Part shown: positions 1 through 10,776 of the stretch, piece by piece
Numbering within the stretch: the stretch's first letter is position 1
Layout: each line of letters opens with the position of its first letter
Source of the DNA: Lolium rigidum
Taxonomy: Eukaryota > Streptophyta > Magnoliopsida > Poales > Poaceae
NCBI RefSeq assembly: GCF_022539505.1
Contig: NC_061514.1
Location: forward strand, 334,535,090 to 334,599,089
Length of the DNA: 64,000 nucleotides
Direction: 5' to 3'
Translations under genes and position numbers: made by a program
Notes under the pieces: generated by a model
The model's input: only the letters and a program-made list of their open reading frames with translations
Database searches by the model: none
What the model was told of the DNA's origin: nothing

Positions 1-151
1 TCTTGGCGATCCCAGGCATGGGAAGATTTTGGCTAGAAGGAAATGTGCGGACCTTCAACATAAAAAACTCGATGGTAAATGTGATGGTTGATGCAGTGTT
101 TGCAGAACTAACTCTATGGGAGTTGGCAAAGCTAAAAGCGAGTAGGCACGA
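1..151. repeat. Duplicated flank, copy A
   Basis: This stretch matches 9250-9401 with only scattered differences. The shared block runs from the first base of the window to the start of a Tourist-like MITE, so the duplication may extend left beyond the window. I see no convincing coding sequence in it. The two copies now flank the Gypsy element at 3073-8783 in direct orientation. Confidence 0.8.
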
Positions 152-187
152 GGGCAAGTACAATAAGTTCTAGTCAGCTAGCTATAA

Positions 188-2291
188 GGGCATCTCCAAC
201 GGGGCGACACAAATGGACGCTGAGCGACCGTTTGTGTCCGTCGTGACCAAAAATACGTCTGGGCCCTCCTCCAGCAGGGCGACACAAACTGACTGGGCCG
301 TCCGCGGCGACACAAGCCTGGCCCAAATATGCGTCAGGTTTGCGTCCCCGCGAATGCTCCGCGGTCGCGCCGAGCGTCCTCCTTTTCCTACCCGGTCCCG
401 CAAGTCAGGGACAGCGAAATCGACCTCTTCGATTTGCTTCTTTTTCCCCTTCTTTGCTGACCTAGTGTGACGCCACCATCCCAACCCCACCCGCCGCCAT
501 CCCACCGCAGCGCCGCAGTACTCGCCATCCGGCTCGGTTCTCGCCGCGCGGGAGAGCAGGATCGTACTCGGGGTTGGCTCCAGCGTGTACCTGCCGGCTG
601 TTTGGGGGCCAAATGTTGTCGGTTGCGCCGCCCTTCCATGCGCGCCCACAACCTATTCGGTCAATTGCGCCGGTAGGTTTTTTCTCCTGTTTTCGGCTAT
701 TGTGCGCGGCCATTGATCCACAGTTCGTACCCACGCAGATGGACATGTGGCAGATGCTGGAGAAGTTTCATGTGGAGTTCATTGACTCCTCTTCCGATGA
801 GGAGTCCGATCAGTCGACGCGGACATTGGCAACTACTGCGTCCTCCATGATCCACGAGTTCACTTCAAATGAGGGGTCGGTGCACCGGGGATCTGTCAAG
901 GGCCGCTCAAAAACCTGCCGGGCAATAGAGTGGAAGGGCAGCTCCGGCTCCAGAAGGACTACTTCCACCTCACCGATCCGGTATTCAAGGAAAAAATGTT
1001 CCGGCGCCGGTACAGGATGTCAAGGGAGCTGTTCATGGTCATTCTCCGGGGCGTCAGACACTACGACCCCTACTTCCAATGCAGGCCCGATGCAACAGGT
1101 GCGCTAGGCTTCACCTCCTACCAAAAATGCTCTGTGGCTATTCACATGCTTTCATATGGAATGGCTACTGATATATTCAATGAGTATCTTTGAATGGGTG
1201 AGAGAACCTGCCTTAAGGCCATGTACAGGTTTTGTCGAGCCGTGATTGCCATGTTCGGACAACATTACTGTAGGGACCAAATGTTGAGAATACAAGGCGG
1301 CTCTTGTCTATCAACGAGTCTAGACGGTTCCTAGGAATGATTGACAACATAGATTGCATGCACTGGGAGTAAAAGAACTGTCCATTTGGATGGCAGGGTC
1401 AGTACAACCATGCGGAGGGACGGACTGTCATTCTTTTGTCATATCTCAAGATTTATGGATTTGGCATTCATTCTTTGGCATGGCCGGTTCCAACAATAAC
1501 ATCAATGTGTTGCACCGATCACCGGTTTTCAACAGGCTCATGCAAGGCAAAGCTCCCCGGGTGAGCTATGAGGTCAATGGAAATGAATATGACAAGCCAT
1601 ATTATCTTGTTGATTGAATCTACCCTGACTGAGCCACACGGGTGAAGAATGTCCGTAATCCAAACTCCGAGAAGACGAGGAGGTTTGCCAAGATGCAAGA
1701 GGCTTGCAGAAAAGATGTGGAACGCGGATTTGGTGTGCTCCAAGCTCGGTGGGCAATTGTCCATCACCCGGCAAGAACATGGTCGCTAAAGACCATGCAT
1801 GAGGTGATGACATGCTACGTGATCATGCACAACATGATCGTTGAGAACGAGCATCCTGATGGCCGCAATGAGAACCACTGGAAATTCCAAGGTAAGCTGG
1901 TTGCGCCACTTCCTGGGGTTTTATCTTGGGAGAACTATCTGCATATGAATGTAGAAGTCACTGACGAGAACGTGTCCAAACGGCTGCAGACGGATCTGAT
2001 TGAGCATCAGTGGGCATTGGCTGGCCATGAAGACCATGCCTAGAGGAATACCATCTTATTTTCATGTAGACTTTTTAAAATTTGGATGTAATAACTATGA
2101 GTTCGTTGAAACTCTTTATTTTGTTGTTTTCAAACTTCATAATTCATGCCGACGTGGAAATACGTCGCGCCGCTGGAGGCACCCCCAGGCGCGAACGGAC
2201 GCGCGGACAAAAACGGCCTTTCTCGCGTCCGCCGCGCGACGCAAACGGACGCTCGTGGACACCGATTTGCATCGCGCCGCTGGAGATGCCC
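188..2291 (+). mobile_element. PIF/Harbinger DNA transposon (2.1 kb) with TAA target duplication
   Basis: The element begins GGGCATCTCCAACGGGGCG and ends with the imperfect inverse (CGCGCCGCTGGAGATGCCC), giving terminal inverted repeats of about 26 bp. It is flanked by TAA at 185-187 and 2292-2294, the 3-bp duplication typical of the superfamily. The unoccupied site is preserved at 9435-9437 in the duplicate segment, so the boundaries are certain to the base. It contains a broken DDE transposase gene. No second Myb-like gene was recognised, so it could move only with help. Confidence 0.95.
739..2043 (+). pseudogene. PIF/Harbinger DDE transposase, degenerate
   Basis: A plausible start at 739 gives an acidic N-terminus (MDMWQMLEKFHVEFIDSSSD). 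A frameshift near 925 leads into a block containing FRRRYRMSRELFMVILRGV. Downstream pieces in changing frames include NIDCMHW, which holds the first catalytic aspartate, NEYDKPYYLVD before a stop where the second catalytic residue lies, and KDVERGFGVLQARW with the glutamate region. The frame ends LAGHEDHA before the stop at 2041-2043. Several stops (for example at 1192, 1369 and 1616) replace Arg, Trp or Gly codons of the family. This matches the DDE_Tnp_4 type. The protein would cut and paste PIF elements but cannot be made intact here. Confidence 0.9.
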
Positions 2292-2362
2292 TAATGATTA
2301 AAATAATATACTCTTGCGTAGTTGGAGGAGGAAGAAGACGAGAGAGAAGGTTAGTGGGCTTA

Positions 2363-2605
2363 CTCCCTCCGCCCGCAAATAAGTGTATAATTTTCATTTT
2401 TAGAAGTCAAACTTTTTTCAAGTTTGATTGTTTTTTTACAAAAAATAGCAATACATGTGACATCAAATTGCTATATTATGGAACTACATGTCAAGATGAA
2501 TCTAACCATATTAGTTTAATGTCATAAGTGCTACTACATTTTTCTAGGAAGATGGTCAAAGTTAATAAAATTTGACTTAAGATATGTTCTAACGTACACT
2601 TACTA
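2363..2605. mobile_element. Stowaway-type MITE, truncated
   Basis: CTCCCTCCGCCCGCAAATAAGTG follows a TA at 2361-2362. The interior parallels 9506-9761, including the TGACATCAAATTGCTATATT segment. The right terminal repeat is lost just after GTACACTTA, where other MITE-like sequence takes over. Confidence 0.75.
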
Positions 2606-3067
2606 CCTCCGTTTGAAGGAATAAGGCGCACACGTATTTCAAGATAAACTTTGATCATAAAAATTAAGCAACAAAATCTTGATTATATTATATGTAATTA
2701 GCATCGTTGGATTCGTACTGAAAAGCACTTCCTCCGTACTCAAATACTTGATTATAGTAGCACGGTAGACCAACCAAGGGCAATCCGACGGTAGGCGGCA
2801 AGACGTGGCAGGTCAGAGCATTTAACGACATCTCCAGATATATGTGCAAGCAGCTGCTTCTTCGGTCAATAATGCTAACTCACGGTGTGCCAACACTGCA
2901 TGGATTCTTATAGTTCCGGTGCAAGTTAAATAATTTAGAACTGTTTAAAATTTGTGTAATTGATCTTGAACTTTTGCTTTGGAGTAAAATGTCCTGTCTG
3001 ATACACATGCTTTATACTATGATTTCGTTGAGTTTAATACGGGATTCTGCCTACGGAATGCTATATT
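2606..3067. other. Non-coding, MITE fragments
   Basis: CTACCTCCGTTTGAAGGAAT at about 2610 and TTCCTCCGTACTCAAATAC at about 2730 look like ends of Stowaway-type MITEs, but no complete element with paired ends can be closed. No gene is visible in the rest. Confidence 0.4.
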
Positions 3068-3072
3068 GTACC

Positions 3073-4239
3073 TGTTGCGGTCAGAAACCCACCGTCGAGC
3101 AACGACTGGCAACACCGTAGAGCCGGGAACAACTCAGGGCTGCGGCTGGCCCTAGTCCCTCAGAGCGACGGCCCGCAAAGCCTTCTGGTCACACGTCCGA
3201 TGCCTGTCGCAAGGGCGTGCCACCTGACCTATACCCGGTCGGGAAGGTGTTGGATGATGCCTCGCTTAGTTTCCTGCAGGGCACACACGTAAACGTTAAA
3301 TACGAGCCTCGATCGGCTCTCGGGTTATCTCGTGAATCGGCTCAAAGAGCCGATCCACCCATGATTCGTACAAGGTGTCCGAATATATGGTGGTCCTGCT
3401 TGATCAAGATAAAGCTAATGCGATCTACGACGATTTAGGGTTTTCACCGCATAATCAGATCATCCTACTCACGATTGGGCCTCGCGCTCGCGTACGGTGA
3501 TCGTAAGCCAATCCTAGACAGGGCCTAAAAACCAACACGAGGTTGATCCTCGGAACATCCTGTCTAGGGCCAACAGACTACACCCTACACGCCGCTGGAT
3601 CCTCCAACCCTTTGTAAGGCCTAACTATTGCGGATATTAAACTAATCCTTGAAGAACAAGGAGCAACCGTAACGGATCGGATCTACTAAACAATGATCAA
3701 GCGGGGTGCCGCCCCTACACCTAAGATAGGTGTAAGGGCGGCTAGATGCATAAGGGTCGCACTACGACAGCATATGATACGGAGAACAATGCTAACCCTA
3801 ACACACCTAAGATAACTACGTTGCTCGCCATCAAAAAAGCTTCAGCACGAGCAACGCGTGAACAACGTGAATAAGCTTATGCTGCCTAGATCGCAAGATG
3901 CGATCTAGGCAGCATGGTGCTTACCGGAGAAACCCTCGAGATGAAGGAGTTGGCGATGCGCCGAGATTGATTGTGTTGAACGTTGGTTGTTGTTTATTCC
4001 ATAAACCCTAGATACATATTTATAGTCCAGGGGACTTTCTAATTCAAGCGTGCACCGAACCGTGCACGGGTAAAACTCTAACTTCTAAACTAAGATGCGA
4101 TCTACTATATTAAGATACACGGGCTAACTAGCCCAAACTTTGCATATAAAGGCCGATTCACGTATTTCTTCCATGTAGATTCTTCAAGTCCATCTTGATC
4201 GCGGCCCACCTCTGATCCGGTCAAATTCTGGTGATAACA
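3073..4239 (-). repeat. 3' LTR of the Gypsy element
   Basis: This LTR is 1,167 bp, with TG...CA ends, and nearly identical to 7619-8783. In element orientation it is the 3' LTR. The plus-strand sequence just inside it (4240-4250) reads as a short purine-rich tract on the minus strand, CCAGGGGGCATG, the expected polypurine tract. Confidence 0.95.
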
Positions 4240-4399
4240 CATGCCCCCTGGTTTTGGAAATGACATTTCCAAAATCATTATGCTTTTCCTTCGAAGGGTC
4301 ATGTCATGACAGAGCAGAACCGTTGCAGAGCTTTTCATCATATCGCCTTGCCTTCTCAACTTCTCTGCACGATTTGACACTGTAGTTCCTTTTTCGTGA

Positions 4400-4765
4400 T
4401 AGGCGGCTTCATTGTGCGCACTTCCTCCTGACTTTTTAGGCCGATCTCAATTCCGCGTTCATGAACCAAGAAGCCCAAGAATCGACCGGCCGTCACTCCA
4501 AATGCACACTTCTTTGGATTCATCCTTAGTCGAATTTACTAGTTCGGTCCCGGATGCGTCGTAAATCCTCCAAGTGTCCCTCTACGGAGACAGACTTGAC
4601 CACCACGTCACCAATGTAGATCTCAACCAGTTTGCCGATCAGATCATGAAATATGTAGTTCATGGCTCTTTGGTACGTTGCGCCAGCGTTCTTCAGTCCA
4701 AATGTCATGACTACATATTCAAACAAGCCCACTGAACCTGGTACTCTGAAGTCTTGTGTATATCT
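4400..4765 (-). pseudogene. Gypsy reverse transcriptase fragment
   Basis: The minus strand encodes FGLKNAGATYQRAMNYIF, diagnostic of plant Gypsy reverse transcriptases, followed by IYIGDVVVKS, where the family has a YxDD box with two catalytic aspartates. Here the first aspartate is glycine, so the site would be dead even if the protein were complete. After a frame change, MNPKKCAFGVTAGRFLGFLV continues the domain. Upstream in element orientation the homology stops abruptly at about 4766, where sequence of another retrotransposon type begins. Everything N-terminal (protease, the fingers of RT) and the RNase H and integrase domains are absent. Confidence 0.9.
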
Positions 4766-5880
4766 TTTGGATATTGTCAACATAAAGTAATATATCAAGT
4801 GCAATATGCAAGTATGTAGGAATCAATGCACAGTTAACACAAGTGTTTGCTTTTTTAGATAGAAGGAAATGGGTAAACTGACTCAACAATAAAAGTAGAA
4901 GAAAGGCCCTTCGTAGAGGGAAGCATGGATTGCTATATTTGTGCTAGAGCTTTTATTTTGAAAATAAGAAACAACTTTGTCAACGGTAGTAATAAAGCAT
5001 ATGAGTTATGTAAATTATATCCTACAAGTTGCAAGCCTCATGCATAGTATGCCAATAGTACCCGCACCTTGTCCTAATTAGCTTGGATTTACATGGATTA
5101 TCATAGCATAGCATACGTTTTAACCAAGTGTCACAAAGGGGTACCTCTATGCCGCCTGTACAAAAGTCTAAGGAGAAATCTCGCATTGGATTTCTCGCTT
5201 TTGATTATTCTCAACTTAGACATCCATACCGGGACAACATAGACAACAGATAGTGGACTCCTCTTTAATGCATAAGCATTCAACAACAGATAAAATTCTC
5301 ATAAGAGATTGAGGTTCGTTGTCCAAACTGAAACTTCCACCATGGATCATGGCTTTAGTTAGCGGCCCAATGTTCTTCTCTAACAATATGCATACTCAAA
5401 CCATTTGATCATGATAAATCACCCTTACTTCAGACAAGACGAACATGCATAGCAACTCACATGATATTCAACAAAGAAATAGTTGATGGCGTCCCCAGGA
5501 ACATGGTTATCGCCCAACAAGCAACTTAATAAGAAATAATATACATAAGTACATATTCAATACCACAATAGGTTTTAAGCTATTTGTCCCATGAGCTATA
5601 TATTGCAAAGATAAAGAATAGAAATTTCAAAGGTAGCACTCAAGCAATTTACTTTGGAATGGCGGAGAAATACTATGTAGTAGGTAGGTATGGTGGACAC
5701 AAGTGGCATAGTGTTTGGCTCAAGGATTTTGGATGCATGAGAAGTATTCCTCTCGATACAAGGTTTAGGCTAGCAAGGTTGTTTAAAGCAAACACAAGTA
5801 TGAACCGGTACAGCAAAACTCACATAAAAGACATATTGAAAGCATTATAAGACTCTGTACCGTCTTCATTGTTGTACCTT
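4766..5880 (-). other. Sabrina-like internal sequence embedded in the Gypsy element
   Basis: This block matches the Sabrina-like element at 45341-45560 and 46070-46300. Shared words include CAACATAAAGTAATAT versus CAACACAAAGTAATAT, AAGCATGGATTGCTATATTT, and TAGTAGGTAGGTATGGTGG. It begins exactly where reverse transcriptase homology ends and stops about 300 bp short of the gag C-terminal region. No target duplications or terminal repeats were seen at its edges, so it looks like a recombination or template-switch product, not an insertion. Confidence 0.75.
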
Positions 5881-6408
5881 TTGAGTCGATGGCCATGCAC
5901 CGGCTTCCTATCCTTAAGTCGATGTCTGCGCATCGGCTGTGCTTAAATTTTTTTGAATTTTTACGGCCGATTTAATTTTTACGGCCGATTTATGTATCGG
6001 CCCCCATGCTTCAATACCCATCATCAAAGATTATCTTGAGCTGCTGGGCATTAGGAAGACACTTTCTCTTCATATCCTCGTGTTGTATCCACGTAGGTGC
6101 CCCCCGAGCCGATTCTGCCAGGTAACTGCTGAAATCGGCTCTATGATTAGCCAAGGCACTCTATGTGAACGTCGGCTCTGCTAGGACCAGTGTGGACTTC
6201 CTCCAGCTCCTCAGCCGACGTAAACCCATCGCCTATTAGATCAATGCTGAATTCAGGCAGAATGGATGGTGAGGATAATTTTTTGGCCGATTGCTGGAAT
6301 CGGCCTCCACGTTGCTTGCTCGATGAAGGTTTTTGCTTCCTTCAGAAATCTTTGGGGCCGATCTCCTGGATCGGCATCGCCACGTTTGTCCATAGACGCT
6401 GCGTTTCG
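5881..6408 (-). other. Gypsy internal spacer, no intact gene
   Basis: This is spacer between the chimeric block and gag, rich in the word GCCGAT/ATCGGC that also recurs in the LTRs. Minus-strand reading gives fragments compatible with decayed gag-pol but no recognisable protease motif. Confidence 0.5.
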
Positions 6409-7602
6409 CTACACAGTCGGGTCCGTGGGTGAAACCAACCTGGTCCCATCCTGTGTCACGTTGATGCGCTCGCAGTCGTTGAAACTGGGTGCCTCGTGTA
6501 ATCCCGGAGCACCAAACTCCGTTGGAAGGACGAGCACCATGTTTGTGCCAGCCGATGTTTCATCATCGGCTTTCCTTTGCTTGGGGCGCCACTCTTTTCT
6601 TTGTGGCCGACCTTCTTCGTCCAGGGTTCGCTGAATTTTAGCGGCTAGATCAGGCCGCGCCTTCCTCAACGTGTGTAGGTATAACCTTTCAGCTTCCTCT
6701 AATCCACGTAGTCGCTGAACCCTTCGCTTTTGGGAACGGCTGAGCCCATCAGGGCACCACCTTGGCCGATGATATCTGTCTTCTTCATCATCGTCCTCTA
6801 GTTCCTCGAGATCTTCCACCCGAGCAGGCTCAACCTGTTTGTTCCGAGGCGGGAGAGGCCCTAGACGTTTGAACACGGACACGTTAGCTGTATCCCTCTT
6901 CCTTCGTTTGCATTCTGGGCAATTGCCGATTGTAGGCAATCGGCTCATTCCTGAATCCCAGCAGTGTCTGAAGAAGGGGCAGTCCTAGTGCCTATCCATG
7001 TCGTCCTGCTCCCTTGACCTCCCTCTAGCGTGACGATTGTACCTGTCGTCGTTTCTATCATGCCGACGATACCTTCTGTCCTCTGCATCAGACCGACGAT
7101 ACCTCTCATCACCTATGTCGTAGCGCCGACGTCGGTCATACTGCTGCTCATATTTGTTGAGGAGATGTGCGGAGAATGGACGTTGATCCCGCACGCTTCT
7201 CTCTTCCTCCTCTGCCAGGTACCGTCTGTCATCATCTTGGGGCCGGTCGCCTGGATCGGCCTCCTCTTTACCCTTGCCCCGGGATTGGCTGCTCTCTGCC
7301 TTGTCTTTGTCATGGCGGCTGGCGAGCCCGGCCATGTTGACACCAAAGGAGAGCCCTGTCTCCCTTAAGGAGTGGCTGAGATCCACCATGTTGACGCCAG
7401 GCCACGGACGTGCGTTCCCATTAAGCTTGACATCGTGTGAACGGGTCTTTTCAAAGGAGCCGATTAGTTCGGCCTCGAGGACTGCCTTGTTCTCGTCATG
7501 TTTCTTCTTGAGCTCGTCAGTCAGATCCTCGTACTTGACCGGAGTGCTTTCCGCCATCTCGGATGTAGATGGCGATGCGGTGGATGTCGAAGATTGTCCC
7601 AC
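6409..7602 (-). pseudogene. Gypsy gag polyprotein, interrupted
   Basis: The minus-strand start at 7602 (MGQSSTSTASPSTSEMAEST) lies just inside the 5' LTR. The first 205 codons contain LRETGLSFGVNMAGL and an Arg/Asp/Tyr-rich stretch (YRRHDRNDDRYNRHARGR), then stop at 6985. The same frame resumes with SRLPTIGNCPECKRRKRD, a CxxC cluster near a nucleic-acid-binding region, and acidic residues (EELEDDDEEDR), ending at 6409. Gag packages element RNA. The single in-frame stop between the two halves makes this copy unlikely to give full-length Gag, unless that stop is read through. Confidence 0.85.
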
Positions 7603-7618
7603 CGGGCGTGCCAGAATG
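7600..7618 (-). other. Putative primer binding site
   Basis: Directly inside the 5' LTR the minus strand reads CATTCTGGCACGCCCGGTG, in the position where reverse transcription is primed by a tRNA. I cannot name the tRNA with certainty from memory. Confidence 0.5.
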
Positions 7619-8783
7619 TGTTGCGGTCAGAAACCCACCGTCGAGCAACGACTGGCAACACCGTAGAGCCGGGAACAACTCAGGGCTGCGGCTGGCCCTA
7701 GTCCCTCGGAGCGACGGCCCGCAAAGCCTTCCGGTCACACGTCCGATGCTGTCGCAAGGGCGTGCCACCTGAACTATACCTGGTCAGGAAGGTGTTGGAT
7801 GATGCCTCGCTTAGTTTCCTGCAGGGCACACACGTAAACGTTAAATACGAGCCTCGATCGGCTCTCAGGTTATCCTGTGAATCGGCTCAAAGTTCCGATC
7901 CACCCATGATTCGTACAAGGTGTCCGAATATATGGTGGTCCTGCTTGATCAAGATAAAGCTAATTGGATCTACGACGATTTAGGGTTTTCACCGCATAAT
8001 CGGATCATCCTACTCACGATTGGGCCTCGCGCTCGCGTACGGTGATCGTAAGCCAATCCTAGACAGGGCCTAAAAACCAACACGAGGTTGATCCTCGGAA
8101 CATCCCGTCTAGGGCCAACAGACTACACCCTACACGCCGCTGGATCCTCCAACCCTTTGTAAGGCCTAACTATTGCGGATATTAAACTAATCCTTGAAGA
8201 ACAAGGAGCAACCGTAACGGATCGGATCTACTAAACAATGATCAAGCGGGGTGCCGCCCCTACACCTAAGATAGGTGTAAGGGCGGCTAGATGCATAAGG
8301 GTTGCACTACGACAGCATATGATACGGAGAACAATGCTAACCCTAACACACCTAAGATAACTACGTTGCTCGCCATCAAAAAGGCTTCAGCACGAGCAAC
8401 GCGTGAACAACGTGAATAAGCTTATGCTGCCTAGATCGCAAGATGCGATCTAGGCAGCATGGTGCTTACCGGAGAAACCCTCGAGATGAAGGAGTTGGCG
8501 ATGCGCCGAGATTGATTGTGTTGAACGTTGGTTGTTGTTTATTCCATAAACCCTAGATACATATTTATAGTCCAGGGGACTTTCTAATTCAGCGTGCACC
8601 GAACCGTGCACGGGTAAAACTCTAACTTCTAAACTAAGATGCGATCTACTATATTAAGATACACGGGCTAACTAGCCCAAACTTTGCATATAAAGGCCGA
8701 TTCACGTATTTCTTCCATGTAGATTCTTCAAGTCCATCTTGATCGCGGCCCACCTCTGATCCGGTCAAATTCTGGTGATAACA
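7619..8783 (-). repeat. 5' LTR of the Gypsy element
   Basis: This LTR is 1,165 bp, with TG...CA ends, and nearly identical to 3073-4239. The element's promoter should lie here, reading toward lower coordinates. Short ORFs that appear in both LTRs are repeat shadows. Confidence 0.95.
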
Positions 8784-8788
8784 GTACC

Positions 8789-9249
8789 TTGCATGCTTGT
8801 TATTGCATATTCATTAAAAATGTAATTATTTTTTAATACAAAAATGCATACCATTGACAGTCATGATAATGGGCCAACCACTAGAGAACCTAACATGGAT
8901 GTGGCCTTTCATTGTACCAATGGCATATATCCTTTCTACCTATCATTAGAACACCTACCAGTGGAAACCTTCTCATCATTAGTGACGGGCAGTGCTAGTG
9001 GCAACATACTAGTGAGAATCATCTTGCTCGTCAATGATGTGCAAAATATGCCTATCGCTAGTAAGGGTTTCTATAGTAGTGAGAGCATTGATCATTTGCT
9101 TATAAGTTTTCCCCTCTTCCGAGAATTTTGGTTTCGCCTATGTCAAGCACAAGGGCGGGCATGATACCCATGCAACATGAGTCAGTTAGAGTATGGTGGT
9201 ATTCAGTTGCCACGAGCCACAACAAATAAAGAGAAGGAAAGAGAGAAGT
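8789..9249. other. Non-coding, nothing recognised
   Basis: This is AT-rich sequence between the Gypsy element and duplicated segment B. The CTAGTG and GTTTCTATAGTAGTGAGAG words faintly recall CACTA subterminal DNA, but no terminal repeats were found. Confidence 0.4.
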
Positions 9250-9401
9250 GTCTTGGCGATCGCAGGCATGGGAAGATTTTGGCTAGAAGGAAATGTGCGG
9301 ACCTTGAACATTAAAAACACGATGGTAAATGTCATGGTTGATGCAGTGTTAGCATAACTAACTCTATGAGAGTTGGCAAAGCTAAAAGCGAGTAGGCACA
9401 A
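9250..9401. repeat. Duplicated flank, copy B
   Basis: This is the counterpart of 1-151. The block plus the following Tourist MITE are shared with the left edge of the window, about 9.25 kb apart in direct orientation. Confidence 0.8.
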
Positions 9402-9938
9402 GGGCAAGTACAATAAGATCTAATCAACTAGCTATAATGATTAAAATAATATACTCTTGCATAGTTGGAGGAGGAAGAAGACGAGAGAGAAGGTAAGTGG
9501 GCCTACTCCCTCCATCCGCAAATAAGTGTATGTTTTTCTTTTTTAGAAGTCAAACATTTTCAAGTTTGATTGTTTTTTACAAAAAAAAAGCAACATATGT
9601 GACATCAAATTGCTATATTATGAAAATACATGTCAAGATGAATCTGACCATATTAGTTTAATGTCATAAATGCTGCTACATTTTTCTAGAAAGATGGTCA
9701 AAGTTAATAAAATTTGACTTAAGACATGTTCTAAGGTACACTTATTTGAGTACGGAGGAAATATGCAAGAGCTAGTTCTAACACATGCTCCTAGACACTT
9801 TGTAAGAATGAAATGTAGGTCATGTATTGATAAAATAGTATATTTTTATAGCATATTATTGTATACACTAGAAAGATAACTATAAATGACATGACATTTG
9901 CTTATAACTAGCAGTTAGTTATACTACTAAACTTGCTC
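9402..9938. mobile_element. Tourist-like MITE copy B, with the PIF empty site
   Basis: The ends GGGCAAGTACAATA (left) and TACTAAACTTGCTC (right) are inverse of each other. TTA follows the right end at 9939-9941, while the left flank reads CAA, so one duplication copy has mutated. The interior aligns in reverse with 56110-56393, for example GTTGGAGGAGGAAGAAGACG. A Stowaway MITE splits it at 9504. The site CTATAATGATT at 9432-9442 is the unoccupied form of the PIF/Harbinger insertion site at 185-187. Confidence 0.85.
9506..9761. mobile_element. Stowaway MITE inside Tourist copy B
   Basis: TA at 9504-9505 is followed by CTCCCTCCATCCGCAAATAAG. The right end CTTATTTGAGTACGGAGGAAA is a decayed inverse and is followed by TA. 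Tourist sequence continues on both sides. Confidence 0.8.
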
Positions 9939-9941
9939 TTA

Positions 9942-10740
9942 TTGCCAGAGAGGTGTAATGAAAACTATGTAAAACCCCCTTTCTAAATTTTAATGGAAAA
10001 ACATGCAACCATTGGTTGCCTGTTCTTGGAGGGCGAGTTTGGTTGCTCGCATGGGCTTTCTCCTACGGTCCCACTTAGCCCGCTACCTAGATTGACCGTC
10101 TAAATCAGCAAAAAAGTACAAATCAGTCGTGCAACAATTAGACACGACAATAAGCTTGGTAACATAGATCTACGCATTTTCAAGCGGCTCAGAGTGTTTG
10201 ATAACTTACAAGCGTTGACGAACCTCGAGGAGCACTATCTGAACCAGAGAAAAAATGTGATGTCATCGAAGTCGATGAAGTCCTCTGGATGAGGGCTTCG
10301 AGTGTCAGCTTCTCCGCCGTTGCAGCAGTATTCTTCGATCTACTGGAGGCCGAGTGGAATCGCCGATGGGAGAGGAAGGAGAGAAGATGAGCGGGTGTGC
10401 TGGTGAGAAAAATGAGTGAGAGGAGAGAAGGCGGTGAGCCAATTTATGGCGCTCCTTCTTGATGCGTGACGGCTTCTCCCCTCTTTTCCCCACGCGTGCA
10501 CGCCTTTTCTCACGTTGCTCTCGCCAATGTCTACTTGCCGAGAACGCCCGAATCAAGCGTGCCTAGGAGCTAACTTTTGGACCGCTTTGAGAACCGTGTG
10601 ATGAACGTGAGCAAAACGCCGTGGCGAACCAGTCAGCCTAAACTTAGCCTAGCACATGTGAAAAACAACATTGCGATGAACCAACCTCGCCAAAAAAAAC
10701 CTATTATGAAGGAAAAAAGGAAAAGTGGTCTGTTTGCACT
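9942..10740. other. Non-coding upstream of F-box copy 1
   Basis: No gene or terminal repeat was recognised. A GC-rich block around 10300-10560 with runs such as GGAGAGGAAGGAGAG looks like decayed genic or transposon DNA, but I cannot assign it. Confidence 0.4.
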
Positions 10741-10776
10741 TTGCTTTGCATACTCATTGCGAAGGAAACAAGGGAG

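Larger units (their letters stand above)
152..2605. mobile_element. Tourist-like MITE copy A, split by a PIF/Harbinger element
   Basis: The left end, GGGCAAGTACAATAAG at 152, and the GGAGGAGGAAGAAGACGAGA tract near 2325 match the MITEs at 9402-9938 and, in reverse orientation, 56110-56393. The MITE is split at 187/2292 by the PIF/Harbinger element. A Stowaway insertion follows at 2363, and the sequence diverges after about 2605, so the right end of the Tourist element is missing here. The match to copy B makes the interpretation firm for the left half. Confidence 0.75.
3068..8788 (-). mobile_element. Gypsy LTR retrotransposon, chimeric and defective, with GTACC target duplications
   Basis: Two direct LTRs (3073-4239 and 7619-8783) begin TGTTGCGG and end GATAACA on the plus strand and are bounded outside by GTACC at 3068-3072 and 8784-8788. 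The gag and reverse transcriptase remnants are on the minus strand, so the 5' LTR is the right-hand one. The internal region is only about 3.4 kb. It keeps gag and a short piece of reverse transcriptase, separated by about 1.1 kb that resembles the internal region of the Sabrina-like element at 45341-46300. Protease, most of the reverse transcriptase, RNase H and integrase are missing. By eye about 16 substitutions separate the LTRs (about 1.4%), which suggests an insertion within roughly the last million years under commonly used grass rates. Confidence 0.95.

Noticed and set aside
3217..3438. Short plus-strand frame (also at 7762-7983)
   Set aside because: It is present in both LTRs of the Gypsy element and opposite to the element's coding strand, so it is a repeat shadow.
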